This document shows, one piece after another, positions 33,194 through 43,695 of a stretch of DNA of 64,000 bases (positions within the stretch are counted from its first letter, which is position 1; each line of letters starts with the position of its first letter). A program made the position numbers and the translations under genes. The notes beneath the pieces were generated by a model. It was not told the origin of the DNA. It did no database searches and worked only from the letters and a program-made list of their open reading frames with translations. Source of the DNA: Diaporthe sp. PMI_573 (lineage: Eukaryota > Ascomycota > Sordariomycetes > Diaporthales > Diaporthaceae); the NCBI GenBank assembly GCA_021399435.1, contig JAJTUP010000013.1, positions 558,001 to 622,000 of the forward strand. The letters run 5' to 3'.

Positions 33194-36068
33194 ATGGACG
33201 GCCAGTCTCAGAACCCATCGCCCTTCCGACAGGCTTGCCCTATATGCGCGCGACAGTTCGACCGGGCTGAGCACCTAACAAGGCATGAGCTGACGCACAC
33301 CAAGGAGAAGAATCGTGTTTGCAGTGTCTGTGGCAGGAAGTTTAGTCGAAAGTACGCTGCTCTCTCATTGCCTGAAGGCGACCCGTTGACGAACGAAAGC
33401 CCTGCTGATGCTATGAATTGAGTATAGGGACGCTCTAGACCGCGTCAGTGCCATTCTTCTTTTGTGGATTCCCGTTTTTCATGTTTTGGAATGTTCCAGA
33501 GCATGTCACTTTGGCATCCGCAGCAGGTAACTAACACTTAATTGCTAGCATCAAAATGTTCATCGCCATCACGTACCATTACGAAGGTTCCGTGCTTGTA
33601 CAAGATGTGCCGCCTCTCGAGTAAAATGCAGCGGCGTCCCACCGTGCGCCAGATGCAGACAGAGGTCGCTGGTCTGCTCAATCCCCGAGGGCAGTGAGCT
33701 GCGTGATGGGCCTTCAGCGGAGTTAGATGCACGCGAGCGTCGTGACGACGTGCAATACACCGGCCCGCAAGGTGATGAGATGCATTCGAGTGTGGCGGCC
33801 CCATCGCATCAGCAGAATCCAGTGATGCTCACTTCACTAGAGCAGCGGACACAACCAAACAATTTCATGCAGCAGCATGTTCAGCCCGTCGGTTTGACAC
33901 CGCAAGAGAGCAACACATATATGATATCCACATTGAACTGGATCTCGCCATCTATGGATTTCGACCTGACCGAGTTTGATTATGGCCAAATGGCTCCAAA
34001 CGAGCCTTATTGGAGCTCACTCACCGACGTCAACAATCTGTCTGACCAGGCCCTATCTACAGGCCAAATAATGCGACCTGTCTCCGACCAGTCGCTTTCA
34101 ACCCCGGGGACTCTTCCGGATTCCAACGACGCTGAAGCTCCGGGGAAGTCCTATGTGGACAACAAAGGAGCCAGGCAGCCGCGGAATGGACGTTATGCCA
34201 ACCGGATATTTAACGATAGAGCTTCCAGAGAGTCCTCACGCACCAGTCCAGTGTTCCCGGTCATGGCACCAGAACCGGGTGGCTTCAGTCTTTTGCTGGC
34301 CCCTTTACCAGAGCTTGTTGCAGGAGAGTATTCGAACACTTGGGTGAGACCATTTACCACTGAGCAGTATTACATGATGCGTCAAGCATTCCAGGATTAC
34401 TGCTTGGCAACCAATGAGTTCCTTAACGATAGGCCTTTCTTTTCCACTGAGCTTCCGCCTAACTCCGCCTTTACGACGCTGCTCACACTTTACAGTCGGC
34501 GCTTCGACCCCAAAGTACTCCCGATGATTCATTTTGAGCTTCACAATGACACGGCCTTATGCTGGGTTGTCAAGCTGGCCATGGCAGCCGTTGGGAGTCA
34601 GTATCTAGACGCAGGCGATACGGAGCTGGCCGTAGCCCTTCACGAATTTCTTTGGCGAGTCTTGCGACACCGAGGTGCGACTTTTTCAATAGAGCCTCTG
34701 ACGTTGGAATCGCTCTGCCTGGTCCAGTCGAAACTCCTCAACTATATTGGCTTGGCGTATTGCGGCTCAGGACGGCTGGAGAGTCACAGGCTGATAGCAC
34801 TCGAGAGCCTTGTACACGAGTTTAAGTCATTGTATCAGCACCATTCTGTGCTCCTGCAGGATGCGGTCGAATTCCAGGATCGACGGGATTGGGTCCTATC
34901 TGAGAGTGCGCGACGACTTTGTCATGCAATCTGGTTGATTGAGAGCATGTCTCGGTACCACTTCGACACACAGTCGAGCCTATTGCTGAACTTTGCCGAC
35001 ATTGTATTGCCCTGCAAAGAAGAGACGTGGCAGACCGAAGGCGATCATATGCAGGCTTCCGTCAAACAACCGACTCTGGAGAAGGCATTGAGGATACTAT
35101 ACGTGGAGAAGCGACTCCTGAAAAACACTGGAGACTTCGCACGAGTTCTTCTGATCAACGGATTGTATTGTCAGACTTGGGACGTTGGCACATTGCTCAA
35201 CAGACCTCTGCTCCGCTGGACGCCCTCATCACGAAAAGGAGACGCTGAGTCACACGATATCACGGGCCCAGTCTGGTTGCCACAGATACCCCTTTACAAC
35301 CAATGGAGGAACGCGGCATGCGATTGCTTGGACGTACTCCACTGGATCGCAAATAGCGATATCGCCAAGGCGGGAACCGAGAACGCGACCGTCCTGCATC
35401 TGCACTTCGCCAGGATTGTGCTCCTCGCACCGTACGAAGCAGTACGCAAATTGGCCGACCTGCTGGTGTCGGAGGATATCAGGGATGGCGACCCTGCGCA
35501 GAGATTCCGGACGGAGTGCCAACAGGTGCAGAAGTGGATCACGGACGACCAATTCAAGGCTCGCCTCGCGCTTGTGCACTGCGGCATCTTCTTCTGGCAC
35601 GTCAGACGGTATTCCTTGGACGCCTTCTACGAGCCGACCAATGTGTTTCTAGTGACGCTGATTGTCTGGGCATATGGCAGTCTTTGCCCTCCGCAGCAGC
35701 CGTTGTGGGGCTCCAACGGCAACACCAGCAATCGTCCGCGCGAGGACGAGGACTGGCCGTGCGACCTCGATGACATATCCTCCATCCGCCTCGATCGTCC
35801 TTGCGACGATGAGCTCGTGCAACTCTTTATAAAGCGAGGCAGGTCCATGACGGCTACCATCATGGGGGTCGGCAATATCACTTCCGCCAACGGTCCACTC
35901 CGAATGTTAAAGGAAGGGCGCAAGCTGCTAAGCACCCTGGACAGATGGCCCATCCGAAATCGATACCTGCAAACCCTCACACGTCTTATCGAATTTTGTA
36001 GTCAGAACTCGCAGTGGGTACAGATGGGGTTGAGTCTGGGGGAGACGCGTCAACCAGTGCCGTCTTGA
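33194..36068 (+). CDS. Transcription factor with two C2H2 fingers and a Zn2Cys6 cluster
   Basis: A nuclear DNA-binding regulator; given its neighbours it may control the adjacent carbohydrate genes (inference). Exons are 33194-33351, 33428-33443 (16 nt) and 33549-36068, giving 897 aa from this ATG. In-frame ATGs at 33164 and 33008 are alternatives. Finger 1 uses C15, C18, H31 and H35. Finger 2 uses C43, C46, H59 and H63 and is complete only after both introns are removed. A Zn2Cys6 cluster follows with C75, C78, C85, C91, C94 and C101 (spacing 2-6-5-2-6). The long C-terminal part (from about residue 300) fits the fungal-specific middle homology domain. Intron 1 is ordinary (76 bp), while intron 2 is an introner copy. 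Confidence 0.9.
33444..33548 (+). repeat. Introner-like element, copy 4 (transcription-factor intron 2)
   Basis: A 105-bp phase-0 intron, GTCAGT...GCTAG. The core CATGTTTTGGAATGTTCCAG is the same as in copy 1. The late block is GCAGGTAACTAAC. It falls directly between Arg58 and the first zinc-ligand His59 of finger 2. Confidence 0.88.
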
Positions 36069-36447
36069 TAAATTCTCATGCCGTACATATCGGGACGAAC
36101 AATGTGCGTTAAATCGGGGGGAAAGAAAATGAATACCATACGTTAGACCATCGATCAGACTATTCCTGTACTCTCACGTACACGATATCCATTGTTGGCT
36201 AGATATAAACCACTGCCCAAGTCATGTACCAAAGTACTCGGCCATCAATGTGTAACCACGGGTTCACACATCTCACGCCTAGCACCGACTCATCCCGCTG
36301 CTATGTGCAGCAGAGGCAACTACATGACCTCCAAAGTCTCAATGATTTTTCTGAATATAAACAAGAAACACTGGTGATATATACATTCCGGCCAGCTCAA
36401 GCTCCCGGAAGCTCCCTTATGCAGCCCAGCTGCCGACGCCCACCGCC
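36069..36447. other. Intergenic region, no gene recognised
   Basis: Short spacer between the converging transcription-factor and glycoside-hydrolase genes, expected to hold both 3' ends. Confidence 0.6.
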
Positions 36448-38181
36448 TCAAATTGAGAATTGAAACGCGTACGCGGTCGTCGCGTCCGTCTGGTATACCG
36501 GGAAACTTACAGTGTTCCCGCTATAAGCGTGGCCATATACACCAAGGTTAGTCGGACCATCGACCCTGCCATAATGGACGTCAGAAGCGACAGGAAAGCC
36601 CCAGGTCTGGACATTCAAAGTGCCCGATGTGGGGAGACCGAGTGCAGACAAGTCATTCAGCTGCAGGGTCCATGTGCCAGTTGAGATTCTCACACCAACG
36701 AGGACAATGGCCGAGGACGAGCCGACGGTGGCATAGGCGTCAAGCTTCAGGTCGGCCGAGGGTGTGGTTCCGACGCGGTGACCGGTCATGTTCTGGTAAT
36801 AGTACTTATAAACTTCTAATCATGACGTTAGTCCTGCTATGAATCCTAAAGTGTTGCATTCTAGAACATTCCAAAACATGAAAGATGGGTATCCATGACA
36901 GGAGAAGACTGATGCTTACGGTAATCGCCGTTGGGATAGTAGCCGGAGGTGGAGCCAGTCTTTCCCAGGAGCGAGGCAAGGTAGTCGTGTAGATTGCTAC
37001 CGCTGAGCCAGTTCCCACGCAGACCATGGGCGTTAATGCGCTCGAGCTGGGCGATCCACCACGCGGAGCCGGAGGGGACCTGCTCGTTGAACACAGCGTA
37101 TTCGTTGATGTTTATGGGTTTTGAAGGGAGGCCATACTGCTTTTGGGTGGCAACAAGCCCGCCATAGGCAGATATCAGATCTCCACCGCCACCCTCCATG
37201 TGCCATGCGTACTGATCAGGAATGCTGCGATTGGAGGCCGCGAAAGAGGCCCATTTCTGCCACCAGGAATTGGAGGTCAGGGGTTCGCCGGCTGACGCAG
37301 GCCCGGAGAGGAGAACATTGGTTCCATATTGGGCACTATCACATAAAATATATGTCATCAGCATGAGATTTCAACAGCTATATGCGTTGCTCAAGTCACA
37401 GAAGTAACGTCTGATATGCTCGTACGACTTACCGTAGTTTATAGTACGTTCGTCCCCACATCTGCAAGTATTGATCTTGGGTACGGCCCCAGAAAGCAGA
37501 CAAATCAGGCTCGTTCCAAATATCAACCACTAATCTGGTGGTCATGGCGTTTGCGTTGATATCCGCGATGAGCTCTGTTACATGTTAGACACCCACTACA
37601 GAGCCCCAAGTGTCGCATTCTGGAACATTTAAAAACATGGAAGACGAGTATCCGTGGAAGAAGAAGGTTGCTGCTTACGAGTAAGGTAGTTGTCCCAGCT
37701 GGACCAGTCTCCATTGTCACCGGGATACGGTGCGGACGAGCCCTGAGTTCCGTCCGCACCCCACAGATCATGGATTAGCAGAATGAAAGTACCGCCATGT
37801 GCAATTGTGGTCTTGTAGTTGGCAAGCGTGCTAGCGAAACGTGTTCTGAATAAAGTCAGATGGTTGATTATTATAGTCATTAGACACACTGCGGCCTTAG
37901 ACCACTGACTTGTACGCGGCCAGACCGGCGATCCAGCCCTTGCCGGATGTCTGAGCACCGCCGGCCCGTTCATAGTTCCACCCGATATCAGAGAAGAAAT
38001 TATCAGGAATCTGCGATACGACATCGGGCAGGCCATAGAGTGTGCCAGAGGCGAGGTGCTGTGGCGTCCCGGTGTTGTTACCGAAGTTCACGACCGCCGT
38101 TGTTGACTGACGGCGCTCGAGCGGGCTTGCTACTGCCGTGGCGGCCAATAGGCCAAGATAACTACTAACGATAGTGCGCAT
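36448..38181 (-). CDS. Secreted clan GH-A glycoside hydrolase (GH39-like)
   Basis: Five exons on the minus strand, 38181-37910, 37845-37679, 37574-37433, 37335-36920 and 36815-36448, encode 454 aa with consistent phases. The start at 38181 opens a signal peptide (MRTIVSSYLGLLAATAVA). The barrel contains FILLIHDLWGADGTQG, then DIWNEPD with the expected acid/base Glu. Next comes ININEY, whose Glu is the expected nucleophile. A beta-sandwich C-terminal part follows. This layout fits clan GH-A and most resembles GH39-type enzymes, but the family number and substrate are uncertain. Introns 2 and 4 are introner copies; introns 1 and 3 are ordinary. The neighbouring transporter and GH127 gene suggest a role in plant glycan breakdown. 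Confidence 0.8.
36816..36919 (-). repeat. Introner-like element, copy 5 (GH-A intron 4)
   Basis: A 104-bp phase-1 intron on the minus strand, GTAAGCATCAGTC...GATTAG. The core is CATGTTTTGGAATGTTCTAG and the late block is GCAGGACTAAC. Confidence 0.88.
37575..37678 (-). repeat. Introner-like element, copy 6 (GH-A intron 2)
   Basis: A 104-bp phase-1 intron on the minus strand, GTAAGCAGC...TAACAG. The core is diverged (CATGTTTTTAAATGTTCCAG) and the late block reads TGGGTGTCTAAC. Splicing gives NYLTQLIADIN. Confidence 0.82.
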
Positions 38182-39010
38182 GGTCGGTGACGAATGATTA
38201 TATCTTGTCAAGAAGAGCAGAATATTGATCACAAGTTGCAAGACCCTTCGAATCGAGGAGTCCCCATGGCTTTATATTTCATTGAGGTCCCGGAGCAACG
38301 TCCGCTTTGAGCTGCGAAATACGACGTCCCGATCGAATAGGTAACATCTCACAAGCCACATCTAAGAGCACATATAAAATCCCAAAGTAACATATCCAAA
38401 CGATTCCACAATGGAATATCCACTTTACAGCCCGTGATCCAACAGCATAGCGACTCCGATTTGCAGTGATTGCCGCGGCTCAACTTTGTACCCTCTGTCT
38501 TCCTCCAGCCAGCCCACCCCCAACTCCAAACATCATGGGCCCCGCCACCTCCGCTCCCTCCATTTTCTCTTAGTGCCACACTCAAAACACATTTGCAAGG
38601 TTTAATGCCCGGCGCTGGTTGGCCCGCTTCTGGTAGTACCACCTCCGCCGCCGACAAATACCACCCCCACAGCCGAGCCCGACCCCTGCAGCTGTCATCT
38701 GATGCGAGGCGGCTTCTTAGAACCCCCTCTTGACGATATTGGAGGGCACGGTCACATCTAAGCCGCGAGGCACCTCGGGGTCATCTGTGGGGTGACTTTG
38801 GTTCACTCCTTACGCCACGGCATATTCTCTGTCATGCGAGCGATCCTGTGTATATCACATTCAGCATGTCCACTCGAGCCCCGATCGACGGCAGGCTTCC
38901 TCCGGGCAACCTGTTGCATCCAAGGTAACGGTACCTGACATCATTTCACTCGCGTCTGTTTTTGTTCGATCCACACATCCTATATCGCCAATTTGTGGGA
39001 GACTTTCAGC
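38182..39010. other. Divergent promoter region
   Basis: About 0.83 kb between the GH-A hydrolase (-) and the transporter (+). A minus-strand TATA-like AATATAAAGCC lies near 38270-38280. No gene is recognised. Confidence 0.55.
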
Positions 39011-39531
39011 ATGGCAGAAGAGAAGGTTGTCGTTCCAACTCGGGACGAGATCAGAGTTCTGGGTCTCGACTCGGAACATACTCATGACCTGATCCGCCAG
39101 GCCCAAGAAGCCGATGCTGTGGACAAGCAGCTGACCATCAAGGAAGCCATCAAGAAGTACAAGAAGGCCTGCTTCTGGGCTATGATCTTGTCGACCAGTC
39201 TGGTCATGGAGGGCTATGATCTGGTCATTGTAAGTGTATCACAACAACCGGAGGAAGGACAATCAAACAAGCAAATAGTGACTAACCTACCGTTCAATAT
39301 TTCTCCATCAGATCACCTCCTTCTACGGACAGACTCAGTTCCAGAACCGTTTCGGTACTTACGATGCAGCGATGGGCACAAAAGCCATCACGGCACAATG
39401 GCAATCAGTGCTTTCTAACTCGGCCGTGATTGGACAACTTGTTGGTCTGGCGATCAATACTTACGCGCAGGACAAGTTTGGATGTCGTCAGACCATGATG
39501 ACTTTTATGGTATGGATGCTGGCTGCCATAT

Positions 39532-39645
39532 GTAAGCACGGCTCTTGCCCTTACGCGGTTCCCCGTCTTTTGTATCTGGCTATATTCCAGAATCCATCAC
39601 TTTATGCCCTCCAGCAGGCGATTAACACGTCAACCCTGGTACCAG
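39532..39645 (+). repeat. Introner-like element, copy 7, diverged (transporter intron 2)
   Basis: A 114-bp phase-1 intron, GTAAGCACGG...TACCAG. Recognisable family parts are TTCCCCGTCTTT, TATATTCCAGAATCCATCAC and CAGCAGGCGATTAACAC. The 3' end is longer than in other copies. It is the most diverged full-length member. Confidence 0.7.
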
Positions 39646-39742
39646 TCATCCCCTTCTTCGCACCATCCCTGTCCGTCCTCGCTTTTGGGGAATTCATATG
39701 CGGCATCCCCTGGGGGGTCTTCCAGACCCTTTCGACTTCGTA

Positions 39743-39785
39743 ACGTCCCCGGCCCGGCTTCCGCCCCCCCCCTGATTCCGCCCCC
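39743..39785 (+). repeat. Left terminal inverted repeat of the intact pogo-like element
   Basis: 43 bp, identical to the reverse complement of 41550-41592. It contains a run of nine C followed by TGATTCCGCC. Confidence 0.93.
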
Positions 39786-39826
39786 CCCACATCCGCGTTC
39801 ACGCGTGTACGCGTCTGCCCCCACCC

Positions 39827-39834
39827 TATATAAA
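39827..39834 (+). promoter_or_regulatory. TATA box of the pogo-like transposase
   Basis: TATATAAA lies 70 bp before the transposase ATG and inside the element, so the element appears to carry its own promoter. Confidence 0.6.
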
Positions 39835-39903
39835 CTCAACCATATCTTTCCGAGAGAATTTTTTCTGGTCACCAAACTTCTTCCAAGCATCAACCTAGTC
39901 ATC

Positions 39904-41544
39904 ATGAAGCCCTATGGGGAAGCCGAGATCCATGACGCCCTTGTTGCGTGCAGGGATGGAATGCCCGTCAAGCAGGCTTGCAGGACCTGGCATATCCCCC
40001 GTTCCACACTTCGCGATCGCCTCGCCGGCGCGCAAAGTCAGCGCGTTTCTCACGAACCTCAGAGGCCTCTTTCTGATGATCAGGAGGATCGATTGGCCCT
40101 ATTCCTTATCAACCAAAGCAGCTTGGGCCATGCGTTAACTCGCTGGGAAACGAGGGCTCTGGCAGCCCGAATGGCCTCGTCGGGGAAGGAGGTCGCTCCT
40201 CTCGGAAGGAAGTGGCTGAGGGCCTTTTTCCTTCGTCACCCTATCCTCCAAAGCCGTAAGTACCAGCGCGTTGAGGCTAAACGGCTAAGGGCAGCTACCA
40301 AAAAGAACGTTGGGTTGTGGTTTGACTTCATGCAGTTGCCTATCGTGAAGGCAATTAAGCCGGCCAACCGATGGAATGCCGACGAGGGCGGGCTGATGGA
40401 GGGCAAGTCCGAGAAGGCGCTCACGATCGGCTATTCGGAAGGAAGCCAGCTTCTTCAGAAGGACTTTAATTCGAGAGCGTGGACCTCCTTCCTTGAGTGT
40501 ATCTCCGCCACGGGCAAGTTCCTCGTCCCACTCGTTATTTTTAAGGGACTCAGCATTCAGCAGCAGTGGTTTCCTATCGCCCTTGAAGATCACGAGGGCT
40601 GGCAGTTCACGGCGACGAAGAAGGGGTGGATGGAGGAACCTATCGCTATCCACTGGCTTCGGAAGGTCTTCCTTCCTCAAACAGTACCAGAGGACCCATT
40701 AGAATGGCGCCTTCTCGTGATCGATGGGCACCATACACATACAACGGTCGAGTTTATGTGGGAATGCTTCTCGAATAAGGTGTATATCGTTTTTTTGCCC
40801 GCCCATACTTCGCATATGCTGCAACCGCTCGATGTGGCGATCTTCGGCCCTCTAAAGCTCGCATTTAAGAAGCATCTCGATCACCAGGGAGGGCATGATT
40901 CGTCAACAGTCGTGGCAAAGAAACGGTTTCTTTATTGCTATCACAAGGCTCGAATTGACACTTTGACGGAAGCAAATATACGTTCTGGCTGGCGGGCGAC
41001 TGGTCTCTGGCCAGTGTCTAAGCATAGGGCACTCGGAAGCCACTTTATCGCCGATAATCGCGAGAAGGAAGCGAGATCGTTGGAATCTGGCGGTACCAAT
41101 AGCTCCAGCAGCCATTTCTGCACTGATAAGTGTTTTTGTCGGCCTCGAGGGACCATTTTTGCGACCCCTAAGCGATCTCAAGACCTAAGGGGTATGGTGG
41201 CTCGGTATGCCCGTCAGAAGAATCTCAGCCCCACATCACGACTCCTCTTCAGGAAAATCCTCAAAAGTTGGGACCAGATAGACGTCGATCTGACGATGTC
41301 CTCACAAAAAGCCCGAGAGTTGGAAGCCCAGATTGAAGCCAGTAGGGTAGTCCGAAGGAAGAAGGTTCAACTTGACCCGAATGAACTTTTCGCCGATATC
41401 GAGGCCATTCGGAGGACTCAGATTGAAGCGGGGGTGGTATCAGAAGAAAGCGACGCTTCAGAAGAGTCGGAAACACCATCGGAAGCGAGGTCAACTATCG
41501 TGGTGGCGGCGTCGTCGGCGACGAGGCGAAGGGGGCGGTCGTGA
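39904..41544 (+). CDS. Pogo-like DDE transposase
   Basis: Catalyses cut-and-paste movement of the surrounding element. It is a single exon of 546 aa from the ATG at 39904. The N-terminal helix-turn-helix region (EIHDALVACRDGMPVKQACR, then PRSTLRDRLAG) is followed by a second DNA-binding segment with FFLRHP. The DDE core has Asp160 (RWNADEGG), Asp274 (LVIDGHHTH) and Asp310 (LQPLDVAIFGPLK). The last two are 36 residues apart, giving the DD35D spacing of the pogo group. The C-terminus is acidic (SEESDASEESE). The open frame also extends upstream into the host exon and intron. I use the internal ATG because it matches the start of the decayed relative at 13362 and follows a TATA box. Confidence 0.93.
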   Translation: MKPYGEAEIHDALVACRDGMPVKQACRTWHIPRSTLRDRLAGAQSQRVSHEPQRPLSDDQEDRLALFLINQSSLGHALTRWETRALAARMASSGKEVAPLGRKWLRAFFLRHPILQSRKYQRVEAKRLRAATKKNVGLWFDFMQLPIVKAIKPANRWNADEGGLMEGKSEKALTIGYSEGSQLLQKDFNSRAWTSFLECISATGKFLVPLVIFKGLSIQQQWFPIALEDHEGWQFTATKKGWMEEPIAIHWLRKVFLPQTVPEDPLEWRLLVIDGHHTHTTVEFMWECFSNKVYIVFLPAHTSHMLQPLDVAIFGPLKLAFKKHLDHQGGHDSSTVVAKKRFLYCYHKARIDTLTEANIRSGWRATGLWPVSKHRALGSHFIADNREKEARSLESGGTNSSSSHFCTDKCFCRPRGTIFATPKRSQDLRGMVARYARQKNLSPTSRLLFRKILKSWDQIDVDLTMSSQKARELEAQIEASRVVRRKKVQLDPNELFADIEAIRRTQIEAGVVSEESDASEESETPSEARSTIVVAASSATRRRGRS

Positions 41545-41549
41545 GGGAA

Positions 41550-41592
41550 GGGGGCGGAATCAGGGGGGGGGCGGAAGCCGGGCCGGGGACGT
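41550..41592 (-). repeat. Right terminal inverted repeat of the intact pogo-like element
   Basis: 43 bp, a perfect inverted copy of 39743-39785, ending GGGGACGT next to the TA duplication. Confidence 0.93.
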
Positions 41593-42072
41593 TATGCGTC
41601 CGAAGTCGTCCCCACCATTCTCCGCCCTTATGTCACCGCCTACGTATGCATGTGCTGGGGCGGTGGGATCCTGCTCTCCTCAGGCGTTGTCCGCGCCGTC
41701 GTCAACGTCGAGGGCGACCTCGGATGGAGGCTGCCGTTCGCTTTGCAGTGGGTCTGGCCGATACCCTTGTTCATTGCTGCGTACCTCGCTCCAGAGTCGC
41801 CTTGGAATTGCGTCCGCCGTGGCAAGACGGACGAGGCCCGCCAGGCGCTCACGAAGCTGCGCCAGGACACCCCCGAGCGACATCAGCAGGTTGAAACCAC
41901 TTTGGCGTACATCGCCTACACGACTGAGCTGGAGAAGGCCGAAACCGAGAATGCAAGCTTCGCCGACTGCTTCAAGGGGACCAACCTGCGGCGCACCGAG
42001 ATCAACTGCGTTGTCTGGGCTGCTCAGATCCTTTGCGGAAACGCTATTCTCGGCTACTCGGTTGTTTTTCTA

Positions 42073-42175
42073 GTAAATATTCTTCTCCTTTCATAGATCC
42101 CTGTCTTCTATGTTTTGGAATATTTTCCAGCACATATCACTTTGGGATCCGTAGCAGGACTGACATAATGTATAG
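42073..42175 (+). repeat. Introner-like element, copy 8 (transporter intron 3)
   Basis: A 103-bp phase-0 intron, GTAAAT...TATAG. The core is TGTTTTGGAATATTTTCCAG and the late block is GTAGCAGGACTGAC. Confidence 0.85.
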
Positions 42176-42895
42176 GAAGCAGCCGGTTTCAATGAAGTCC
42201 AGGCTTTTGACCTGAACATCTCACTGTCGGCATGTTATATCGTTGGTGGCGCGATCTGCTGGCTGCTCATGCCTCGTCTGGGAAGGGCAACCCTCTATAT
42301 GGGTGGAATGACATTCATGTTCTTCTGTCTTGTTGCCATAGGTGGCCTTGGCTTCGACACCGGCCAAAAGTCCCAGCTGGCTATCGGGATCTTGCTCGTG
42401 ATTTCTACCCTGGCAAACATGACCACTATCGGCCCCGTGTGCTACCCAATCGTCGCTGAGACGCCCTCCGGAAGACTGAGATACAAGACCATCACCATCG
42501 GCCGCTTTGTGTACAATATCACCGGGATATTCAGCAACTCGGTCACTCCGCGCATGATTTCGGCGACTGGTAAGTCTCTTCAACTATGTACGCAGGAAAA
42601 TATTGAGAAATTCACCAATAACAAGACTCTAGCCTGGAACTGGGGCGCTAAAGCCGGCCTGTTCTATGCCGGCACCAACCTTCTGTGTAACATCTGGTGC
42701 TGGTTCCGCCTGCCCGAGACAAAGGGCCGCAACTTTGGAGAGATTGATCTGATGTTCGATAACCACGTCCCCGCACGCAAATTCAAGTACACCACAGTGG
42801 ACCAGTTCGCCGTCGACACATCGGCAAAGTCCGTAGCAGGCTCTATCTCGGAGAAACAGGAGCATAGTGGTGCGCATATTGAACAGGTCAACTGA

Positions 42896-43695
42896 GAAAA
42901 GCTGAGTCACTGCAGATTTCGTGTTCAGACGCTTATATGGTGCCCTGGGTCCAGTTGTTTTCGCTGGCAAGTGATGCGCGCTGATGGTTCTGTCTGTGTC
43001 TTGTTCGGGTCACGCTAGAGGTGTATTAGTGCCCAGACAGTAAAGTAGGCTTCCTCTCTACATATGAGACTATGCTTCCATCACAAGTCTCTCCCAGCAG
43101 TATCTAGACTGTCAAAAGTTTTGTCACTCCGAAGTGACATAGAAATGTGTCATCGTAAACTCTGGTAATTGTATTTATGACGGCTGTGTGTCCACGTTGA
43201 GACATTCATACGTGCCACACCGTGGCAGATCATAATATGCATATCAAATTCAAAATCATAGTTCCCTATTTATGGTGGACTATACTCACTTGAGTTCTCC
43301 GCGCGGATTGAATCATAGTTGATATGCATTTGTTTGACGATCTCGACATATTCCTTATGATGATATTGAGTGCACTAACAAGAAATGTGGCGAAAGCGCT
43401 TGATAGACTGTGATCTAATAGCAAGTGCATTTTCTTATTGTTGAGAAGAGAAACATCATAACTTTGCATGAAAGCGAGAGTGGCTTCGGAGAGATTATCA
43501 ATCATATGGTTGTCAGCCCGCCCTGTCTCCGTCTTCTTCAAGGAGAACGGCAAACATTTGAGGGTTTTTTGCATCTTGATAATAATTCTATCACAGCTGT
43601 TCATTATGGGTTAAAATGCTTCGTCGACAGCCATCATGCCATCGTAGGGATTCAAACTACCACAAATTGTCCTGTTTAATTCTGAACCCCATCAA
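42896..43695. other. Intergenic region, no gene recognised
   Basis: About 0.8 kb between the converging transporter and GH127 genes. It is AT-leaning with no recognisable motif. Confidence 0.55.

Larger units (their letters stand above)
39743..41592 (+). mobile_element. Intact pogo-like (Tc1/mariner superfamily) transposon
   Basis: 1,850 bp, flanked by TA at 39741-39742 and 41593-41594. Perfect 43-bp terminal inverted repeats (39743-39785 and 41550-41592) begin ACGTCCCCGGCCCGG. It encodes an uninterrupted transposase. A TATATAAA box (39827-39834) lies 70 bp before its ATG. There is no sign of RIP. It is inserted in exon 3 of the sugar transporter, in the same orientation. Confidence 0.95.
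39011..42895 (+). pseudogene. MFS alpha-glucoside/maltose permease-like transporter, broken by a transposon
   Basis: A proton-coupled sugar transporter of the fungal maltose-permease type. Coding parts are 39011-39229, 39312-39531, 39646-39742, then 41595-42072, 42176-42569 and 42633-42895. Together they give 556 aa with 12-TM MFS motifs (SFYGQTQFQNRFG, IPWGVFQTLSTSYASEV, PESPWNCVRRGK, RLPETKGRNFGEIDLMF). The intact pogo-like element sits in exon 3 at a TA. Its first base turns that TA into TAA, so the product would stop after 178 aa. The downstream half has no stops or frameshifts, so the break is probably recent. Introns 2 and 3 are introner copies; introns 1 and 4 are ordinary. Confidence 0.92.

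Noticed and set aside
39604..41544. Single 646-codon open frame that could be read as a host-transposase fusion
   Set aside because: The first 100 codons run through a host intron and exon in the wrong frame and through the terminal repeat. The transposase start at 39904 is supported by the TATA box and by the decayed relative.
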